Shown in pieces: positions 60,250 through 64,000 of a DNA stretch of 64,000 bases. The DNA comes from Massilia sp. IC2-477. Its GTDB lineage: Bacteria > Pseudomonadota > Gammaproteobacteria > Burkholderiales > Burkholderiaceae_D. Location: contig NZ_JAJFEQ010000003.1 of assembly GCF_020707265.1 (NCBI RefSeq), forward strand, positions 248,001-312,000, written 5' to 3'. Within the stretch, counting starts at the first letter, position 1; each line of letters opens with the position of its first letter. Below the pieces are notes generated by a model, which did not search any database, was not told the DNA's origin, and saw nothing but the letters and a program-made list of their open reading frames with translations. A program made the translations under genes and the position numbers.

Positions 60250-62810
60250 CACCAATCCTCCCTGACCGCGCGTACCGGACCACCCGACAGCGCATAGCGT
60301 CCCGACACCAGCGCGGTGGCGATCGACGCCGCCACCAGCACCGCCGCGACGCTCCCCAGCAGGGGCCACGGCGGGTAGAGCCCCATCGTCCAGTGGAAGG
60401 ACTGGGGATTCACAACATAAACCAGGATCAGGCTGATGACCAGTCCCAGTGCGAAGCCGCAGGCCACGCCCAGCAGCGTGAGAAAACCGCCTTCGAAGGC
60501 AAGGATGCCCAGCACCTGGCGGCGGGTGACGCCGACGTGGCGCAGCATGCCGAATTCCTTTGAGCGCGCCAGGGTCTGGGCCGAGAAGCTGGCGGCCACC
60601 CCGGATAGTCCGATCGCAATGGCGATCGCCTCCAGCAGGTAGGTGACGGCAAAGCTGCGGTCGAAGATCTTCAGGCTGGCGGCGCGGATGTCGCCCGCCG
60701 ACATCATCTGCAGCGCGGGTCCGAAGGGCAGGGCGCGCACCGCTCCCTCCAGCGCCTCGGCGCTGCTGCCGCGCGCCGCGAACAGGGCCGCATCCGTGAC
60801 TTCGGCCTCGCCGGTGAGCGCTCGGTAGTCCTGCAGGCGGATCACCACGGAACCGGCCTGGTTGGCGTAGTCGCGCCAGACGCCGGCGACAAAAAACTCG
60901 GCCTGGCCCCCGCCCAGGGGCAGCGTCAAGGCTTGGCCCACGCGCGCGCCGTACAGGTCGAGCAGGGCTTCCGACACCCAGGCCGGACGCGCGCTCGCCG
61001 GCACGGGGGCAGTCTCACCCACCAGGAACAGCAGGCTCCCGGGATCCCGCGCGTCGATGTCGCGCGCGATCAGCACCACGTTGGGCCGGTCCGGCGACAG
61101 CGAGACCGGGCGGGTGCGGAGGAACTGGGCGCGCGCCACCCCAGGCGTCGAGGCCAGCGCCGCCTGCTGCTGAGGGCTGAGAAAGCCGGTATTGCCGCCG
61201 GCCGCAGTGCGGACATACAGGTCGGCCGGCAGGATGTGGCCCATCCAGTCGTCCACCGAAACCCGGAAGCTGGCCACCATGATGCCCATCGCCACCATCA
61301 GGCTGAAGCTGGCCAGCACCCCGCCCAGCGCGATCGAGGCCTGGCCCGGGGCGTTGGCCAGCCGCGACAGCGCCAGCACCAGCACCGGCGGCATGCGCCG
61401 GCTGCGCAGGGCCAGGCTTTCCATGCGTCGGAAGGAGAGCGCGGCCAGGCGCGGCATCAGGCCGATACCGCCGACCAGCAGCAGGGCGATCGCCAGGTAG
61501 CCGAACAGGGGCAGTTCGAACACCGGCGGCGCAAAGGCCAGCACGCCGGCGAGTGCGAGGCACACCAGCGACGGCCACACGCGCGAGAGGCGCATTAGTG
61601 CGGCTTCGTCGGCGCCCGACTTGATCGCCACCGCCGGGCGTGCGCGCGCCGCTTCCATGGCCGGCGCCAGGCAGCCGAGCAGGGCCACGCCAAGGCCGAG
61701 TCCGAAGAACACCGCGGCCGCGAGCGGCGTGAAGGCGACCCGCGGCCGGATGCCGGGGAAGTAGCCGGCGCCGAGGTCACCGCCGAAGAAATGCAAAGCC
61801 AGCGCCGCCAGCGCATAGCCGCCGGCCACGCCGAGCAGGGCGCCGACTATACCCAGGCTGGCGCCTTCGAGCAGCACCTGGCGCAGCAGCTGGCCGCGTT
61901 CGAGTCCCAGTACGCGCAGCAGCGCGAACTGGCTGCGCCGCCGCATCACGGACAAGGCCTGGGTCGAGAACACCAGGAAGGCCCCGGTGAACAGGGCGAC
62001 CAGCGCCAGCACGGTGAGGTTGACGCGGTAGGCGCGGCTCAGGTTGGCGTTGCGTTGTTCCTGGTCGCCATCGTTCGGCTGGCGCACCGTGAAGCGGCCC
62101 GGGTAGGCAGCCGCCAGGTCCGCCGCCAGGGTACGCTGGAAGCGCGTGCGGTCGACGCCGTCGCGCAGCTTCAGGTCGATGCGCGACAGGCGGCCCAGCT
62201 GCCGGAAGCGCCACTGCATGGCGCCGATGTCCATCACCGCGATACGCTGGCCGGCGCGGGCGCGCGCCACCTGGCCGGCCACGCGTAGCCTGACGTCTGC
62301 CGTCCCGGCGCGCAGCACGATGCTGTCGCCCGGGCGCTTGCCGAGCCAGGCCAGGGCGGCGGGCGACAGGAAGACCGCGTCGTCGGCCAGCACATCCAGC
62401 ATGCGGCCTTCCTGCGGCACGCCGGTCAGGTCGGGCGCGATGAAACCGGCGCGGAAGGCATCGATGCCGACGATGCGCAGTGCGCCCTGGGCATGGGTGA
62501 GGCCGGCCGACAGTTCCAGCACGGGCGAAGCCACGGCGACTTCGGGGTGGGCGGCGAGGCGCGCATAGACGGCTTCGTCGAACAGAGGTTCGCGCCCGGC
62601 GACCTGGACGTCGGCCTGGCCGGACAGGCTTTTCACGGCGGCCGAGAATTCGTTGAAGGCGGCGGCGTTGATCAGGTGGATGGCAAAGCCCATCGCGACG
62701 CCGACCGCGATGGCGGCGATCGCCAGCAGGGCGCGCACGGGATGGGCGCGCCACTCGCCGAACAGCAGCCAGCGCGCCAGCAGCGTGGGATGGGGACTCA
62801 GGCCGGACAT
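60249..62810 (-). CDS. FtsX/MacB-type ABC transporter permease, duplicated-core form
   Basis: This 853-residue inner-membrane protein has two FtsX repeats. The N-terminal helix (ALLAIAAIAVGVAMGFAIHLI) and a periplasmic domain lead to three helices (near 270-390). A second periplasmic domain and three C-terminal helices follow, with ARSKEFGMLRHVGVTRRQVLGIL as the ATPase-coupling segment. A first coupling segment is MRRRSQFALLRVLGLERGQL. It likely moves lipids or lipoproteins. Its ATPase is not encoded beside it. The start overlaps the DUF4124 stop by 13 bp. ATG 62810 is chosen because it precedes the first helix; the open frame upstream is low-complexity shadow. Confidence 0.9.
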   Translation of the reverse strand: MSGLSPHPTLLARWLLFGEWRAHPVRALLAIAAIAVGVAMGFAIHLINAAAFNEFSAAVKSLSGQADVQVAGREPLFDEAVYARLAAHPEVAVASPVLELSAGLTHAQGALRIVGIDAFRAGFIAPDLTGVPQEGRMLDVLADDAVFLSPAALAWLGKRPGDSIVLRAGTADVRLRVAGQVARARAGQRIAVMDIGAMQWRFRQLGRLSRIDLKLRDGVDRTRFQRTLAADLAAAYPGRFTVRQPNDGDQEQRNANLSRAYRVNLTVLALVALFTGAFLVFSTQALSVMRRRSQFALLRVLGLERGQLLRQVLLEGASLGIVGALLGVAGGYALAALALHFFGGDLGAGYFPGIRPRVAFTPLAAAVFFGLGLGVALLGCLAPAMEAARARPAVAIKSGADEAALMRLSRVWPSLVCLALAGVLAFAPPVFELPLFGYLAIALLLVGGIGLMPRLAALSFRRMESLALRSRRMPPVLVLALSRLANAPGQASIALGGVLASFSLMVAMGIMVASFRVSVDDWMGHILPADLYVRTAAGGNTGFLSPQQQAALASTPGVARAQFLRTRPVSLSPDRPNVVLIARDIDARDPGSLLFLVGETAPVPASARPAWVSEALLDLYGARVGQALTLPLGGGQAEFFVAGVWRDYANQAGSVVIRLQDYRALTGEAEVTDAALFAARGSSAEALEGAVRALPFGPALQMMSAGDIRAASLKIFDRSFAVTYLLEAIAIAIGLSGVAASFSAQTLARSKEFGMLRHVGVTRRQVLGILAFEGGFLTLLGVACGFALGLVISLILVYVVNPQSFHWTMGLYPPWPLLGSVAAVLVAASIATALVSGRYALSGGPVRAVREDW

Positions 62811-63241
62811 TCCACCGCCAGCAGCTCCGCCTGGCGCCTCGCTTTCGATCGGGCACGCTCGCTGCCCTGGTCGGCGTCGCGCCGTGTGCGCGCCTCCTCT
62901 TCCTCGAGCCACTTCTGCTGCAGGCGCAGCTTGTCGCAGCGGCGCTTCTGGCTTGAAGCGGCCTGGCGCAGGCGCTCGGCGCGGGCGCCGGCGCGCGCTT
63001 CCTGTTCGTCGCGCGCCAGCCTGGCGTCTTCGATTTCCTGCAGCATGGCGCGTTCGCGCGCGAGGCGATCGAGCGCTTCCGGCGCCGGCGCGGGCGTCTG
63101 CACCTTGAGGGCGACGGCGTTCTGGCCGCAAGGCCGGTCGTGGTAGCTGATCCGGCCGCCTTCATTGCATTTGTAGATGGTGTCGGCCGTCGCGGCCCCG
63201 GCGGGGAGCCAGAGCGCCGCCGCAAGAACATGCTTCAACAT
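62798..63241 (-). CDS. Secreted DUF4124-domain protein with coiled coil
   Basis: This 147-residue protein has a signal peptide (residues 1-19, ending ATA). A short DUF4124 domain follows with DTIYKCNEGGRISYHDRPCG, including the typical two Cys. A long charged helix (about 55-135, rich in Glu, Arg and Ala) is a likely coiled coil. The cellular role is unknown. The last 13 bp overlap the permease start, so translation is probably coupled. It starts 13 bp after the oxidase stop on the same strand. Confidence 0.83.
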   Translation of the reverse strand: MLKHVLAAALWLPAGAATADTIYKCNEGGRISYHDRPCGQNAVALKVQTPAPAPEALDRLARERAMLQEIEDARLARDEQEARAGARAERLRQAASSQKRRCDKLRLQQKWLEEEEARTRRDADQGSERARSKARRQAELLAVECPA

Positions 63242-63254
63242 GGATATCCCCCGG

Positions 63255-64000
63255 TCACAGAATTTTGCCAGGGTTCATAATGCCGAGCGGGTCCAGGGCG
63301 GCCTTGATGGCACGCATCATGTCCAGCTCGACTGCCGGCTTATAGCGCGGCAGCTCGTCGCGCTTGAGCGCCCCCACGCCGTGTTCGGCCGAGATCGAAC
63401 CCCGCATGGCGGCGACGCTGTCGTGCACGATGCGGTTGACGGCGTCCTGGTGGGCCAGGAAGCTGTCGTGGCCAATCCCTTCGGGCGGCGCGACGTTGTA
63501 ATGCAGGTTGCCGTCGCCCAAGTGACCGAAGCACACGACCTGGCATCCCGGAAAGGCCGCTTGCAGGGCCGCATCGGTGCGCTCGAGAAAGGCCGGGATA
63601 CTGGAGACGGGCAGCGAGATGTCGTGCTTGATGTTCTTGCCGGCCGCGGCCTGGGCCAGCGGGATGTGCTCGCGCAGCTTCCACAGGCCGAGCGACTGCG
63701 CCACCGAGGTCGCGAGCACGGCGTCAAGGGCCACGCCGGCGTCGAGCGCGGCCCCGACGCTCGTTTCGACCAGCTCGGCGGCGCCGTCTTCCGAGTCGTT
63801 GCTCGACAGCTCGACCAGCGCATAGTGCGGGTAATGCGTGGCGAAGGGCCGCGGCAGGTCGGGGAACTGGCGCGCCACCAGGCGCAGGCAGAAGTCCGAC
63901 ATCAATTCGAAGCCGGTCAGCGCGGCGCCGCAGCGCTGCTGCAGCAGCGACAGCAGGGCCAGCGCGCCGGCGGGGGAGTCGAGTGCGACCAGGGCGGTGA
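63255..64000 (-). CDS. FAD-linked oxidase/dehydrogenase, C-terminal part (5' end outside window)
   Basis: The frame is open to the window edge, giving about 248 C-terminal residues. They match the FAD-oxidase C-terminal domain of the D-lactate/D-2-hydroxyglutarate/glycolate dehydrogenase group. The visible motifs are LWKLREHIPLAQ, KHDISLPVSSIPAFL, the metal-binding FGHLGDGNLHYNV, SAEHGVGALKRDELPRY and the terminal LDPLGIMNPGKIL. These enzymes oxidise D-2-hydroxy acids with FAD. The FAD-binding half is outside the window, so the exact substrate cannot be named. It is followed closely by the DUF4124 gene. Confidence 0.9.
   Translation of the reverse strand, partial: TALVALDSPAGALALLSLLQQRCGAALTGFELMSDFCLRLVARQFPDLPRPFATHYPHYALVELSSNDSEDGAAELVETSVGAALDAGVALDAVLATSVAQSLGLWKLREHIPLAQAAAGKNIKHDISLPVSSIPAFLERTDAALQAAFPGCQVVCFGHLGDGNLHYNVAPPEGIGHDSFLAHQDAVNRIVHDSVAAMRGSISAEHGVGALKRDELPRYKPAVELDMMRAIKAALDPLGIMNPGKIL

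Noticed and set aside
1-64000. CRISPR arrays, insertion sequences, prophage genes and rRNA
   Set aside because: I saw no regularly spaced repeats, transposase or integrase motifs, terminal inverted repeats or rRNA-like sequence. The only long direct repeat is the chemoreceptor block.

Overview
The window is GC-rich, gene-dense bacterial DNA. By my reading it comes from a betaproteobacterium of the Burkholderiales, most like the Oxalobacteraceae (Massilia and relatives). This rests on family resemblance recalled from memory: the prfB/lysS, rpfE-like/recJ, dcd/arginine decarboxylase and thyA/folA arrangements, plus a DUF4214-bearing RTX protein. No search was run. I see no rRNA, tRNA, CRISPR array, transposase or phage genes. 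Both end genes (an OPT transporter and an FAD-linked oxidase) are cut by the window edges. No gap between genes exceeds about 260 bases.

Layout. 1-5.4 kb: peptide-uptake neighbourhood (OPT transporter end, SDR protein, LysR regulator, POT transporter). 5.4-10.4 kb: housekeeping genes, namely ppnN, then a leftward operon prfB-HAD phosphatase-lysS, where prfB carries the classic programmed +1 frameshift. 10.4-14.8 kb: periplasmic CpdB with a coupled Sel1-repeat protein, DUF2288, a RES/Xre-type toxin-antitoxin pair and a small secreted DUF4440 protein. 14.8-18.5 kb: GlxA-type regulator divergent from a DJ-1/PfpI enzyme, and an MDR oxidoreductase divergent from a LysR regulator. 18.5-25.5 kb: recJ with an rpfE-like gene, then two tandem LolC/E permeases, lolD and a TatD hydrolase.

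25.7-33.6 kb is the main accessory region. It is a self-contained type VI secretion cargo module: VgrG with a C-terminal adaptor-like tail, a Ser-Asp-His lipase-like effector, two tandem Tli4-like immunity proteins (the first with a duplicated Cys/Trp-rich C-terminal module) and a PAAR tip protein. Its middle part is visibly lower in GC than its surroundings, consistent with acquisition or exchange.

33.6-42.2 kb: comEC, a two-component system, a Tat/lipoprotein-type intradiol dioxygenase, an RTX zinc metalloprotease of unusual domain order and an alpha/beta hydrolase. 42.2-49.4 kb: dcd, a CDF-like transporter, an AdiA-type decarboxylase, a leftward thyA-folA-DUF4337 group, SRPBCC and GST proteins. 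49.4-57.2 kb: a large membrane protein, a small conserved protein, a threonine-aldolase-family enzyme and two chemoreceptors whose signalling halves are almost identical in DNA. 57.3-64 kb: an ABC exporter, a lipocalin-like protein coupled to a large FtsX-type permease, a DUF4124 protein and the oxidase fragment.

Several genes appear to start at TTG or GTG (RES toxin, recJ, vgrG, aldolase, folA, one LysR). I chose these starts from Shine-Dalgarno position and family alignment.
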